Assembly (NCBI RefSeq): GCF_039523795.1
Contig: NZ_BAAAFZ010000063.1
Location: 1-34,064 of the forward strand
From: Craurococcus roseus
GTDB lineage: Bacteria > Pseudomonadota > Alphaproteobacteria > Acetobacterales > Acetobacteraceae
DNA length: 34,064 bases
Reading direction: 5' to 3'
The translations under genes were made by a program, and so were the position numbers. This document shows positions 14,896 to 23,813 of this stretch, in pieces (within the stretch, counting starts at the first letter, position 1; each line of letters begins with the position of its first letter). Under the pieces are notes generated by a model that searched no databases, was not told the origin of the DNA, and saw only the letters and a program-made list of their open reading frames with translations.

Positions 14896-16038
14896 TCAGC
14901 CCTTCGCCAAGCCGCGCAGCGCCGAGCAGACGCGCTCCACCTGTTCCCCGGTCAGTTCCGGGTACATCGGCAGGCTGAACACCTCGCCCGCCGCGCGCTC
15001 CGTTTCGCCGCAGCCGGCCGGGCCGAGCGGCACGCGGTCCAGGTAGGCGGGCTGGAGGTGGACCGGCACCGGGTAGTGGATGCCGGTGCCCACGCCTTCG
15101 TCCCGGAGGCGCGCCTGCACCGCGGCACGGTCCACCGGGGCGCGCAGCACGTACTGGTGGAAGACGTGGTCCGCGCCTTCCCGACGCGCCGGCGGCGCGA
15201 AGGGGCCGCCGGCCAGCGCGGCGTCGTAGGCGGCGGCGATCTCGCGCCGCCGGGCGTTGCCGGCGTCGAGCCGCGTCAGGCGCGCGCGGAGGATCGCCGC
15301 CTGCACCTCGTCCAGCCGGCTGTTGATGCCCACCAGGGACGAGACGTAGCGCTCCTTCCAGCCGTACTGGCGGATGGCGGCGATGAGGTCGGCCAACTCG
15401 AAGTCGTCTGTCGCCAGCACGCCGCCATCGCCCAAAGCGCCAAGATTCTTGGTCGGGTAGAGGCTGAAGGCCGCCGCGCGGCCCAGGGTGCCGAGCTTGC
15501 GGCCGTGGAGCGTGGCGCCATGCGCCTGCGCGCAGTCCTCGATCAGCGCGACGCCGGCCCGCTCGCAGGCGGCGAGCATCGGGTCGAGGTCGCAGCTCTG
15601 GCCGTAGAGGTGGACGGCGATGGCGGCGCGGATCGGCGGCAGGCCCGGCGGCGGGTCCTCCAGCACGGCGGCCAGCTCGTCCGGGTCCATGGTGTAGGTG
15701 TCGGGGTCGATGTCGAGCAGCAGCGGCACCGCGCCCGCCATCTCGATCGCCGCGACGGTGGCGACGGCGGTGTGGGAGACGGTGGCGACCGTGGCGCCCT
15801 CGCCGATGCCCAATCCCCGGAGGATCAGCGCCAGCGCGTCCGTGCCGTTGGCGCAGCCCACGGCGCGGGCGGCGCCGAGCCACGCGGCGAACTCCCGCTC
15901 GAACGCCTCGCCTTCCCGGCCGAGGATGTACCAGCCGCTGCCGAGCGCGCGGGCGACGGCCGCGTCGATCTCGTCCTTCTGCGCGCGGTAGCCCGCGCCC
16001 GGATCGGCCTGGGGGATCATGGGGAACGGTTGGTCCAT
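14896..16038 (-). CDS. DegT/DnrJ/EryC1/StrS-family sugar aminotransferase
   Basis: This PLP enzyme converts keto-sugar nucleotides to amino-sugar nucleotides for surface polysaccharides. The 380-residue product shows GCANGTDALALILRGLGIG (61-79), LIEDCAQAHGA with Asp168 (ring-nitrogen contact), and the PLP lysine Lys197 in AFSLYPTKNLGALGDGG. It also has YGWKERYVSSLVGINSRLDEVQAAIL and the end motif IHYPVPVHLQPAYLD. Length is standard. It lies 11 bases after the epimerase stop and 10 before the methyltransferase, in one operon, so its likely substrate is a nucleotide sugar made by the epimerase/dehydratase. The exact sugar is unknown. Confidence 0.93.
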   Translation of the reverse strand: MDQPFPMIPQADPGAGYRAQKDEIDAAVARALGSGWYILGREGEAFEREFAAWLGAARAVGCANGTDALALILRGLGIGEGATVATVSHTAVATVAAIEMAGAVPLLLDIDPDTYTMDPDELAAVLEDPPPGLPPIRAAIAVHLYGQSCDLDPMLAACERAGVALIEDCAQAHGATLHGRKLGTLGRAAAFSLYPTKNLGALGDGGVLATDDFELADLIAAIRQYGWKERYVSSLVGINSRLDEVQAAILRARLTRLDAGNARRREIAAAYDAALAGGPFAPPARREGADHVFHQYVLRAPVDRAAVQARLRDEGVGTGIHYPVPVHLQPAYLDRVPLGPAGCGETERAAGEVFSLPMYPELTGEQVERVCSALRGLAKG

Positions 16039-16049
16039 GGGAGGCGGTC

Positions 16050-17051
16050 CTACACGTAGTCGCCGAGTCGCGTCCGGTACCAGTCGAGCGTCAACCGCAG
16101 CCCGTCGTCCAGCCCCACCCGCGGCGCCCAGCCGGTGGCGGCGCGGAACGCCCGGTCGTCGGCGTGGTAGCTGCCGATGTCGATGGGCGCGCGGTCGGCC
16201 GGGAATTCCTTGAAGGCGTAACGGCCCTGCCCGCCATTGGCGGCGATCAACCGCTCCGCCAGTTCGCGCAGGCTGGCCGGCGGGGCGCCGCCTAGGTTGA
16301 ACACGCGCCCGGACACCTCGGGCCGCGGCGCCGCTTCCGCCGCCGTGAGAAAGGCGGCGACCACGTCATCCAGGTAGGCGAGGTCGCGGAGCTGGTCGCC
16401 GCCCCAGACCTCGAAGGGCTCGCCCTCCAGCACGCGGCGTATCCAGATGCCGAGGAAGGTCTGCCGGGCGTCCCGGATGCGCAGCCGCGGGCCGTAGCAG
16501 TTGGTCAGGCGGAGCGAGACCACGGGCCGTCCGAGCACCCGCTGTTCCAGCAGCCAGTACTGCTCGCCCGCCCACTTGGAGACGCCGTTGGCGTCGGGCG
16601 GCTGGACGGGGTGCATCTCGTCCACCGGCAGGCGCAGGGGCTTGCCGTAGAACTGGCGGGTGGAGGCGTGGACCACGGCGGCGTTCGGCGCCGCTTCCCG
16701 CATGGCGCCGATCAGGCGCACCTGCGCCACGGCGTTGATGGCGATGTCCGCCACCGGGTCGCGCTGGCCGCCCATGTGGCTGGTCTGCGCCGCCATGTTG
16801 AACAGCACGTCCGCGTCCTGGCAGAGGCTGTGCAGTTCCACGTCCCGGATGTCGCCGCGCACCAGCAGCACGGAGGCGCCCTGGAGGTTGGCGAGGTTGG
16901 CGCCCCCCTCCTCCGACATGGCGTCCAGCGCGGTGACGCGGGCGCCGAGCGCGGCAAGGGCGTGGCACAAGCCGCTGCCGAGGAAGCCCGCGCCCCCCGT
17001 CACCAGCACCCGCTTGCCATGCCAGAAGGCGGCCCGTTCGGCCTGGGTCAT
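16050..17051 (-). CDS. NAD-dependent sugar epimerase/dehydratase (extended SDR) with Asn in place of the catalytic Tyr
   Basis: The 333-residue product is an extended SDR acting on nucleotide sugars. It has TGGAGFLG (18-25) for NAD, MAAQTSH, HASTRQFYG with Ser130, the LRLTNCYGPR motif, and AYLDDVVAAFLTAAE. At the YxxxK position the sequence is DANGVSK: Lys159 is present but residue 155 is Asn, not Tyr, confirmed in the DNA (AAC). From memory a subgroup of these epimerases carries an NG(I/V)NK-like version, so this may be a family trait. The start at 17051 (MTQAERAAFW) follows GAGGAT; an upstream in-frame ATG at 17096 lacks support. It leads the sugar cassette. Confidence 0.88.
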   Translation of the reverse strand: MTQAERAAFWHGKRVLVTGGAGFLGSGLCHALAALGARVTALDAMSEEGGANLANLQGASVLLVRGDIRDVELHSLCQDADVLFNMAAQTSHMGGQRDPVADIAINAVAQVRLIGAMREAAPNAAVVHASTRQFYGKPLRLPVDEMHPVQPPDANGVSKWAGEQYWLLEQRVLGRPVVSLRLTNCYGPRLRIRDARQTFLGIWIRRVLEGEPFEVWGGDQLRDLAYLDDVVAAFLTAAEAAPRPEVSGRVFNLGGAPPASLRELAERLIAANGGQGRYAFKEFPADRAPIDIGSYHADDRAFRAATGWAPRVGLDDGLRLTLDWYRTRLGDYV

Positions 17052-17153
17052 CTGATCCTCATCGCTGCGCGCGGGCACCCCCCGCCGCGGAAGCATGTTG
17101 CAACTGAAATGGGGCAGAGGCGCGCCCGCGCGGCGGCGGTTCCGCGGCCGTCG

Positions 17154-18704
17154 TCACCCCCCGACCGGCCCGCCGGCCGCGCGCTGGAACCCGAGCAGGG
17201 AACTCCGCGGCGGCACGCCGGGGGCGAACTCCGGCCAGCGCGTGCCCGGCCGTTCGAAGCGCGCCCCGGGTTCGGCGCCGGGGTGGCGCACGGCGGCGAA
17301 CAGCACCTCGCCGTCCGGGGTCAGCGCCGCGCCGCCGATGCCCCCGGCGCGGGGCGCGCCGTAGACCGGCAGCGGCACGCCGCGCCCCGGCCCGTCCAGG
17401 TCGCACACGAAGAGCCCGTCCGCCTGCGCGCCGACCACGCCGGCGCGGTCGGTGCCGATCCAGGCGCGGCCGCGCCCGTCCACCGCCGCCACCGCGGGGT
17501 TCTCGGGCCAGGCGCTGCCGGGCGGCAGCCCGGCCCCGGGCTCCCCGGCGCCGTACCGCCCGCCCCCGGACGGCGCGCCCGCGACGAAGAGGGTGCGGAC
17601 GGCGGCGGCCGCCGCGGCGTCGTCGCCTTCCGCCACCGAGACCTCCAGCACATAGCCGCGCGGCCGGTCCGGGCTGCCGTGGCAGCACAGGACCAGCCGC
17701 GGCGCATTCGGGTCCAGGCCGAGGCCGAACGGGGTGTCCAGCGGCGAGCCGCCCGCCGCCGTGGCGTCCGCGCCGGGCGGCAGCGGCACCCATTCGAGCC
17801 GACCCCCGTCCAGCCGCGCCACCGAGAGCGCCCCAGAGTCCAGCGCCCCCGGGACCGTGGCCGGGCCGTTCGACACGAAGCGGCGGAGGAAGCCGCCCGG
17901 CCTGCCGTCCGTCATGTAGACCACAGCGCGGCCGTCGCGGGCCAGGGCGGCGGCCACGTCCCCGTGCGCCTCGCGGCCGAGCGCGGTGCGCTTGGTCGGC
18001 ACGGCGCCGGGGTCGAAGGGGTCGAGTTCCGCCACCCAGCCGAAGCCGCCCGCGTTGGCGAAGCGCCCGTCCGCGGCGCCGAGCCGCGCGACCCACGGCG
18101 CCGGGTCGCCCTCCGCCAGCAGCAGGGTGCCCCACGGCGTGGTGCAGCCGCCGCGCAGGCCGAGCAGGCCCTGCACGCTGCCGGCGCCGGCGTAGGGGCC
18201 GGACAGGCGGCAGAGCGTGCCGCCGTGCAGGCGCCGCGTCTGGTAGCCGCCGTCCACGACGACCCAGCCGGAGCCTTGCTTCTCCAGGTTCAGGAGCGAC
18301 GCGCCCTGCATGGCGGCGGCGACCAGCGGCCGGTCCACCCCGCCCGGCCACGCCATCAGCGGGTCCACCGTCGGGTGCAGCACGGCGAGCACCGCGCGCG
18401 GCACGCCGTCCGCCGCCTGCCGCTGCGGCACGGCGACGGCGGCCACGCGCGCGTCCCAGCCGAATTGCCCGGCGGCGGCGTCCGGCCGGGGGAGGTTCGG
18501 CTCCCAGCGCGGCGCGTCGTAGGCCACGCGGTCGCCCCAGCGCAGCAGCAGGTCGCGCCGGTAGCCGCGCGCCACCGTGTCGTCCTGCTTCACCGGCAGG
18601 GGCATGGGGTCCAGGTCGTGGCGGCGGATCTGGGCGGGCGCGGGCCGCGGCGGGGCGAGGGCGGCGGCCCCCGCCGCGGCGAGGATTTGGCGGCGACTCG
18701 GCAT
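17154..18704 (-). CDS. PhoX/DUF839-family secreted protein
   Basis: The 516-residue protein belongs to the PhoX/DUF839 beta-propeller family (calcium- and iron-dependent alkaline phosphatase type). It opens with a twin-arginine-type signal, SRRQILAAAGAAALA, with cleavage near APAQ. Family marks are GGCTTPWGTLLLAEGDPAPW, GFGWVAELDPFDP, KRTALGREAHGDVAA, VYMTDGRPGGFLRRFVS, and near the end GGAALTPDGEVLFAAVRHPG followed by a TRWPEF motif. Tat export fits a folded metalloprotein. It starts two bases after the stop of the molybdoenzyme gene, so the two form an operon. Phosphatase activity in this branch is not certain; many DUF839 proteins have unknown substrates. Confidence 0.87.
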   Translation of the reverse strand: MPSRRQILAAAGAAALAPPRPAPAQIRRHDLDPMPLPVKQDDTVARGYRRDLLLRWGDRVAYDAPRWEPNLPRPDAAAGQFGWDARVAAVAVPQRQAADGVPRAVLAVLHPTVDPLMAWPGGVDRPLVAAAMQGASLLNLEKQGSGWVVVDGGYQTRRLHGGTLCRLSGPYAGAGSVQGLLGLRGGCTTPWGTLLLAEGDPAPWVARLGAADGRFANAGGFGWVAELDPFDPGAVPTKRTALGREAHGDVAAALARDGRAVVYMTDGRPGGFLRRFVSNGPATVPGALDSGALSVARLDGGRLEWVPLPPGADATAAGGSPLDTPFGLGLDPNAPRLVLCCHGSPDRPRGYVLEVSVAEGDDAAAAAAVRTLFVAGAPSGGGRYGAGEPGAGLPPGSAWPENPAVAAVDGRGRAWIGTDRAGVVGAQADGLFVCDLDGPGRGVPLPVYGAPRAGGIGGAALTPDGEVLFAAVRHPGAEPGARFERPGTRWPEFAPGVPPRSSLLGFQRAAGGPVGG

Positions 18705-18706
18705 CG

Positions 18707-21025
18707 TCAAACGGCGGCGCTCTCCTCGATCGCGGGCGGCGCGTGCGCCCTCACCGGCGGCAGTTCGCCCTCCCATTTCTCGATCTGCACCAAGCAGGAT
18801 TGCGCGGAGGGCCCTTGGCCGAGGCGCGAGGTGCCGATGTCGGCCGTGAGCACGTTCGGGTTGCCGTGGACGCAGAGCGAAGCCGGGTCGCCCGGCCGCG
18901 CCGGGTCGTACCAGGCGCCGGTCGCCATGGACACGACGCCGCGCAGCAGGCCGTCCGCCAGGCGCACGCCGCCCAGGCAGGCGCCGCGTGCGTTGAAGAC
19001 GCGCACGATGTCACCGTCCTGCAAGCCCCGCGCCGCGGCGTCCTCCGGGTGGATCAACACCGGCTCACGGCCCTTGATCTTGTCCGCCGCCGCGACCCGG
19101 CCGGGGTCGAGCTGGCCGTGCAGCCGCGTCGCCGGCTGGAAGGAGAGCAGGTGCAGCGGGTGCTCGGCCGTCTTCTCCGCGGCGCCCAGCCACTCGCGCG
19201 GCTCGATCCAGACCGGGTGGCCGGGGCAGTCGTCGTAGCCGAAGGAGTGGATGGTTTCGGAGAAGATCTCCACCTTGCCGGAGGGCGTGTCGAGCGGGTG
19301 CTCCTCCGGGTCGGCGTGGAAGTCGGCGAACTGGGTGTACTCCTCGCCGGGCTCGATGGGCGGCACCTCGACGTGCCCTTCCTGCCAGAAAGCGTCGAAG
19401 TCCGGCGCCTCGAAGCCCTGCGTGGCGCAGACCCGCCGCCAGCGGTCGTAGAGGTGGCGCAGCCAAGCTTCCTCGTTGCGCTGCTCGGTGAAGCGCTCGC
19501 GGTAGCCCAGCTCCTCGGCGACGTCCGCCAGCATGTCGGCGTCGTTGCGCGCCTGGGCGATCGGCGGGATCGCCTGGTGCATGGCGCGCACGAAGCGGTC
19601 GCGGGAGGAGGAGGCGATGTCGTTCCGCTCCAGCGTGGTCGTCGCCGGCAGCACGATGTCGGCGTGCCGCGCCACCGCGGTCCACCACGGCTCCTGCACC
19701 ACGACCGTCTCCGCGCGCGCCCAGGCGCGTTGCAGGCGCGGCAGGTCCTGGTGGTGGTGGAAGGGGTTGCCGCCGGCCCACCAGACCATCTGGATGTCCG
19801 GCAGCACGATGTCGCGGCCGTTGTATTGCAGGATCTCGCCGGGGCGCTCCAGCAGCTCGGTGACGCGGGCGACGGGGATGTGCAGGCCGGGGTTGCGGAT
19901 GGACGGGCCGCTCACCGCCGGCAGCGCGCGGCGCGGCGCGCCGACGCCGTTGGTGGAGCCGTAGCCGTAGGCGACGCCCTGCCCCGGCTTGCCGATGGCG
20001 CCGAGCATCGCCGCCAGCGCCGCCAGCATCCAATAGGGCTGCTCGCCGCAATCGGCGCGCTGGAGCGACCAGGCGGCGGTGAGCATGGTCGGCTTGTCCG
20101 CGCATTCCAGCGCGAGGCGCCGGATGGTCTCCGGGGGCACGTGTGTGATGGTGGCGGCCCATTCGGGCGTCTTCGCCGTGCCGTCCGCCTCGCCGGTGAC
20201 GTAGGCGCGCAGCTTGTCCCAGCCGACGCAGTGTGTGCGGAGGAAGGCGCGGTCCTCGCGGCCGTTCTCGATCAGGGTATGCGCCATCGCCAGCATCATG
20301 GCGGCGTCGGTGCCGGGGCGGATCGGCACCCATTCGGCGCCGAGGTCGGCCTCCGTGTCGCCGCGGAAGGGCGAGATGTTCACCAGCCGCACCCCGGCCG
20401 CCGCCGCCGCGCGCATCAGGGGCAAGTAGTCGTGCCGGCCGGCGCCGCCGGAATTGACGACCCCATTCTTGGCCGCGAGGCCGCCGAAGCAGAGCATCAG
20501 CTTCGCGTGCCGCCGGATGGCCGCCCAGTCCGTCACGCGGCCGAGCAGCACCTCGGTCGTGCCCAGGATGTGCGGCAAGAGCGTCTGCCCGGTGGCGTAG
20601 GAATAGGCGGTGGTCGAGGAGGTGAAGCCGCCGCCCATGCCGAGGAAGCGGTGGAGCTGGGTGCGCGCGTGGTGCAGGCGGCCGGCGGAGGACCAGCCGT
20701 AGGAGCCGCCGTAGATGGCCGCGTCGCCGTGCTCCGCGCGGGTGCGGCGCACCTCCTCCGCGAGCAGCCGCGTCGCGCGGTCCCAGGGCACGGGCACGAA
20801 CGGTTCGCCGCCGCGCAGGTGGCCGCGGCGCTTGCCCTCCAGCCAGCCCTTGCGGACGTAGGGGCGGTCGATGCGGCAGGCGGCGTGGACGATGTCCGGC
20901 GTCGCCCCGATCAGGGCGCCCGGCTCCGGATCGTGCGCGAAGGGCCGCACGGAGGTCACGCGGCCGTTCTCGACCACGGCGTCGAAGTAGCCCCAATGCG
21001 AGGCGTGCGGCTTGATGACGGTCAT
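18707..21025 (-). CDS. Molybdopterin oxidoreductase of the BisC/DMSO-reductase family
   Basis: The 772-residue protein is a bis-MGD molybdoenzyme of the DMSO/TMAO/biotin-sulfoxide reductase group. Ser113 in GGSYGWSSAG (106-115) corresponds to the Mo-ligating serine of DMSO reductase. Further marks are RPYVRKGWLEG, VNISPFRGDTEADLGAEWVPIRPGTD, WWAGGNPFHHHQDLPRL, and IVLPATTTLERNDIASSSRDRF, with a C-terminal dinucleotide-binding domain (LIHPEDAAARGLQDGDIVRVFN). There is no iron-sulfur motif and no export signal (start MTVIKPHASHWGYFD), so a cytoplasmic BisC-like S-oxide reductase is most likely. The start at 21025 follows a GAGG sequence. It diverges from the aminotransferase at 21160. Confidence 0.92.
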   Translation of the reverse strand: MTVIKPHASHWGYFDAVVENGRVTSVRPFAHDPEPGALIGATPDIVHAACRIDRPYVRKGWLEGKRRGHLRGGEPFVPVPWDRATRLLAEEVRRTRAEHGDAAIYGGSYGWSSAGRLHHARTQLHRFLGMGGGFTSSTTAYSYATGQTLLPHILGTTEVLLGRVTDWAAIRRHAKLMLCFGGLAAKNGVVNSGGAGRHDYLPLMRAAAAAGVRLVNISPFRGDTEADLGAEWVPIRPGTDAAMMLAMAHTLIENGREDRAFLRTHCVGWDKLRAYVTGEADGTAKTPEWAATITHVPPETIRRLALECADKPTMLTAAWSLQRADCGEQPYWMLAALAAMLGAIGKPGQGVAYGYGSTNGVGAPRRALPAVSGPSIRNPGLHIPVARVTELLERPGEILQYNGRDIVLPDIQMVWWAGGNPFHHHQDLPRLQRAWARAETVVVQEPWWTAVARHADIVLPATTTLERNDIASSSRDRFVRAMHQAIPPIAQARNDADMLADVAEELGYRERFTEQRNEEAWLRHLYDRWRRVCATQGFEAPDFDAFWQEGHVEVPPIEPGEEYTQFADFHADPEEHPLDTPSGKVEIFSETIHSFGYDDCPGHPVWIEPREWLGAAEKTAEHPLHLLSFQPATRLHGQLDPGRVAAADKIKGREPVLIHPEDAAARGLQDGDIVRVFNARGACLGGVRLADGLLRGVVSMATGAWYDPARPGDPASLCVHGNPNVLTADIGTSRLGQGPSAQSCLVQIEKWEGELPPVRAHAPPAIEESAAV

Positions 21026-21106
21026 GGCTGCCTCGTTCCCTGCCCGGCGGGCCGGACGATGCCACCCGCGCCCGGCCGCGTCCATCGGAGGGGGGCATCG
21101 CCGCGC

Positions 21107-21135
21107 TTGGGTCGCGCGCCCGGGCCGCCTAGACT
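21107..21135 (+). promoter_or_regulatory. Sigma-70-type promoter of the class III aminotransferase gene
   Basis: TTGGGT (21107-21112) and TAGACT (21130-21135) are separated by exactly 17 bases. Transcription would begin near 21142, about 18 bases before the ATG at 21160, which has AGGAG at 21149-21153. The match to TTGACA/TATAAT is moderate but the spacing is ideal. Confidence 0.45.
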
Positions 21136-21159
21136 TGCCCCGACCGCCAGGAGCGACCG

Positions 21160-22554
21160 ATGACCCCGCCCCGCAATTCCACCGCCGCCCGCGACGTCGC
21201 CTACGCCCTGCACCCCTACACCGACCACAAGGCGCACCTGGAGAAGGGGCCGGTGGTCATCAGCCGCGGCAAGGGCGTCCGCGTCTGGGACGACCAGGGC
21301 AAGGAGTACATCGAGAGCGTGGCCGGCCTTTGGTGCGCGGCGCTCGGATTCGACAACGAGCGGCTGGTGCAGGCTGCGGCCAACCAGATGCGCCGGCTGC
21401 CCTTCTACCACGGCTTCACCTCCAAGTCGCACGAGCCGATGGTGGACCTGTCGGAGATGCTGATCGAGCGCGCCCCCGTGCCGATGAGCAAGGTGTTCTT
21501 CGCCAACTCCGGCTCGGAGGCGAACGACAGCGTCATCAAGATGCTCTGGTACATGCACAACGCCATCGGCAAGCCTCAAAAGAAGAAGATCATCGGCCGG
21601 TTGAAGGGCTACCACGGCATCACCCTCGCCGCGGCCTCCGTCACCGGCCTGCCGAACAACCACAAGCTGTTCGACCTGCCGCTGCCGGGCTTCTTCCACG
21701 TCTCGGCGCCGCACCACTACCACGGGGCGAAGTCCGGCGAATCGGAGGAGGACTTCGCCACCCGCCTCGCGCAGGAGCTGGAAGACCTGATCCTGCGAGA
21801 AGGCCCGGAAACGGTCGCCGCCTTCTTCGCCGAGCCGGTGATGGGCGCGGGCGGCGTCATCGTCCCGCCCGCTACCTACTACGAGAAGGTCCAGGCGGTG
21901 CTGAAGCGGCACGACGTGCTGTTCGTGGCCGACGAGGTGATCTGCGGCTTCTGGCGCACCGGCAACTACTGGGGCAGCCAGACCATGGGGATCGAGCCCG
22001 ACATCATCACCTGCGCCAAGGCCCTCTCCTCCTCCTACCTGCCGATCTCGGCGGTGATGGTGAACGAGCGGGTGTTCCAGGGCATCGCGGAGGGCTCCTC
22101 AAGCATCGGCACCTGGGGCCACGGCTTCACCTACTCCGGCCACCCGGTGCCGGCGGCGGTGGCGATAGAGACGCTCAAGATCTACGACGAGACGGACATC
22201 GGAGCGCATGTGCGGCGCATCGGCCCGCACCTCCAGCGCAGCCTGCGCGAGCGTTTCGCGGACCACCCGCTGGTGGGCGAGGTGCGCGGGGTCGGCATGG
22301 TGGCGGCGGTGGAGCTGGTGGCGGACCGGAAGACGCGTGCGAACTTCGAGCCGGGCCGCAAGATCGGGCCGCGATTGATGAAGCTCGGCGAGGACAACGG
22401 CGTGATCCTGCGCGGCCTGCCCGGCGACTCCATCGCCTTCTCGCCACCCCTCGTCATCACCGAGGACGAGGTGGACGAGATGCTCGACCGCTTCGGCCGG
22501 GCGCTGGACGAATTGGCCGTGCAGCTCCGGCGCGAAAGCCTGGCCGCGGTGTGA
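21160..22554 (+). CDS. Class III (omega) aminotransferase
   Basis: The 464-residue PLP enzyme belongs to class III aminotransferases (aspartate aminotransferase family, omega-amino acid or amine type). Visible are FANSGSEAND (114-123), the GYHGITLAAASVTGLP loop, ADEVICGFWRTGNYWG with Asp258, and the PLP lysine Lys287 in DIITCAKALSSSYLPIS, then GHGFTYSGHPV. The PLYHGFT-like PFYHGFTSKS segment is common in pyruvate-coupled amine transaminases. The likely acceptor is pyruvate and the donor an amine or omega-amino acid; which one cannot be decided. Its stop overlaps the next start (GTGA at 22551-22554). Confidence 0.93.
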   Translation: MTPPRNSTAARDVAYALHPYTDHKAHLEKGPVVISRGKGVRVWDDQGKEYIESVAGLWCAALGFDNERLVQAAANQMRRLPFYHGFTSKSHEPMVDLSEMLIERAPVPMSKVFFANSGSEANDSVIKMLWYMHNAIGKPQKKKIIGRLKGYHGITLAAASVTGLPNNHKLFDLPLPGFFHVSAPHHYHGAKSGESEEDFATRLAQELEDLILREGPETVAAFFAEPVMGAGGVIVPPATYYEKVQAVLKRHDVLFVADEVICGFWRTGNYWGSQTMGIEPDIITCAKALSSSYLPISAVMVNERVFQGIAEGSSSIGTWGHGFTYSGHPVPAAVAIETLKIYDETDIGAHVRRIGPHLQRSLRERFADHPLVGEVRGVGMVAAVELVADRKTRANFEPGRKIGPRLMKLGEDNGVILRGLPGDSIAFSPPLVITEDEVDEMLDRFGRALDELAVQLRRESLAAV

Positions 22555-23807
22555 GCGGCGCGACCACGGCGGCGGAGGCGGGCCGAGCCTCCGCCGCGGC
22601 GTCGCCCTGGACTTCGCCCGCGTTGGCCTTGGCGATCGGGCTGGCGGTGGCGCCCGCCGCGGCGGTGCTGCAATCCAAGGCGCTGGCGCCGATCGCGGCC
22701 CTGGCGCTGGCCGTCTGCGTCCTGCGGCACCGGCTCCGGCACGACGCTTGGCCGTGGCCGGGCGGGGCTGCCTGCTGGGCCGGGCTGGCGCTCTTCGCCT
22801 GGGGCGCGGCCAGCGCGCTCTGGGCCTTGCAGCCGCTCAAGGCGCTCGGCACTTCCGCGCAGATCGGCGGCTTCCTCCTGCTCGGCGCCGCGGCCTGCCG
22901 CGCCGTGGCGGCCGACGGCGAAGCCGCCAAGCGCCGCCTGATGCTCGCGGCCTGCGGCGGCTTGGTCGCCGGGCTGCTGCTGGCGGCGCTGGACCACGCC
23001 ACGGGCAACGCGGTGCGCGCGGCGGTGCGCGGCCTCGACGAGGCACCGGCGCACCTGCACTTCGGCCTCAAGCCCGCGGCCTCGGCGATGGCGCTCTGGC
23101 TGCCGCTCGTCGCGGCGGCGCCCTTGCCGCGCATTCGGCGAGGCTTGGTCCTAGCGGGCGGCGCGGCGGTCCTGCTCGTGTTGCCGGGCGACACGCCCAA
23201 GCTCGCCGTGCTGGCGGCGTCTGCGGCCGGCGGGGCGGCCCTGTTCGCGCCGCGGCTGGCGCCGCGGCTGCTTGGCGCGCTCCTGGCCGCGTCCATCCTG
23301 CTCATGCCGCTCGCGCTCGGCCCGGTGTTGGCGCGCGGCGTGCCGGCCGACGGCCTCGGCTTTTCGGCCGCGCACCGGCTGCTGATCTGGGATTTCGCAA
23401 CGGCGCGCATCGCCGAACGGCCGCTGCTCGGCCGGGGGATGGAAGCGAGCCGCGCGGTGCCCGGCCGCGACGCCAACCCTTCGCCCGAGGCCCTGGCGCG
23501 CTTCGGCTTCGCGGAACCCGCCGCCGCGGGCTACCTGCCGAAGGCGGAACTGCTGCCGCTGCACCCGCACAACGGCGCCTTGCAGCTCTGGCTGGAACTC
23601 GGCCTGCCGGGCGCGCTGCTGGGGGCGGCGCTCGCCCTCCTGCTCGGCCTCGCCGCCGCCCGAACGGCGCGGCCGGCCGTGGCGACGGCGGCCCTGGCGT
23701 CGGGCGCCGTCACCGCGATGTTGAGCTTCGGCGCGTGGCAGGAGTGGTGGGTCGGGGCGGAGCTGATGGCGGCGGCGGCGCTCGCCGGGATGCCGCGGCG
23801 GGGCTGA
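22551..23807 (+). CDS. O-antigen ligase/polymerase-like membrane protein
   Basis: The 418-residue protein has about ten to twelve hydrophobic segments and a periplasmic loop before the Wzy_C-type motif. The signature is LPLHPHNGALQLWLELGLPGALLG, where the HPHN block matches WaaL/O-antigen ligases. AAHRLLIWDFATARIAERPLLGRGMEASR before it is also typical. Such proteins join or polymerise glycans at the periplasmic side of the inner membrane. The GTG start overlaps the aminotransferase stop, an unexpected pairing since that enzyme looks metabolic. It ends six bases before the converging ispB stop. The ligated glycan is unknown; the sugar cassette at 13686-17051 is a plausible partner. Confidence 0.86.
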   Translation: MSGATTAAEAGRASAAASPWTSPALALAIGLAVAPAAAVLQSKALAPIAALALAVCVLRHRLRHDAWPWPGGAACWAGLALFAWGAASALWALQPLKALGTSAQIGGFLLLGAAACRAVAADGEAAKRRLMLAACGGLVAGLLLAALDHATGNAVRAAVRGLDEAPAHLHFGLKPAASAMALWLPLVAAAPLPRIRRGLVLAGGAAVLLVLPGDTPKLAVLAASAAGGAALFAPRLAPRLLGALLAASILLMPLALGPVLARGVPADGLGFSAAHRLLIWDFATARIAERPLLGRGMEASRAVPGRDANPSPEALARFGFAEPAAAGYLPKAELLPLHPHNGALQLWLELGLPGALLGAALALLLGLAAARTARPAVATAALASGAVTAMLSFGAWQEWWVGAELMAAAALAGMPRRG

Positions 23808-23813
23808 CCGCGC

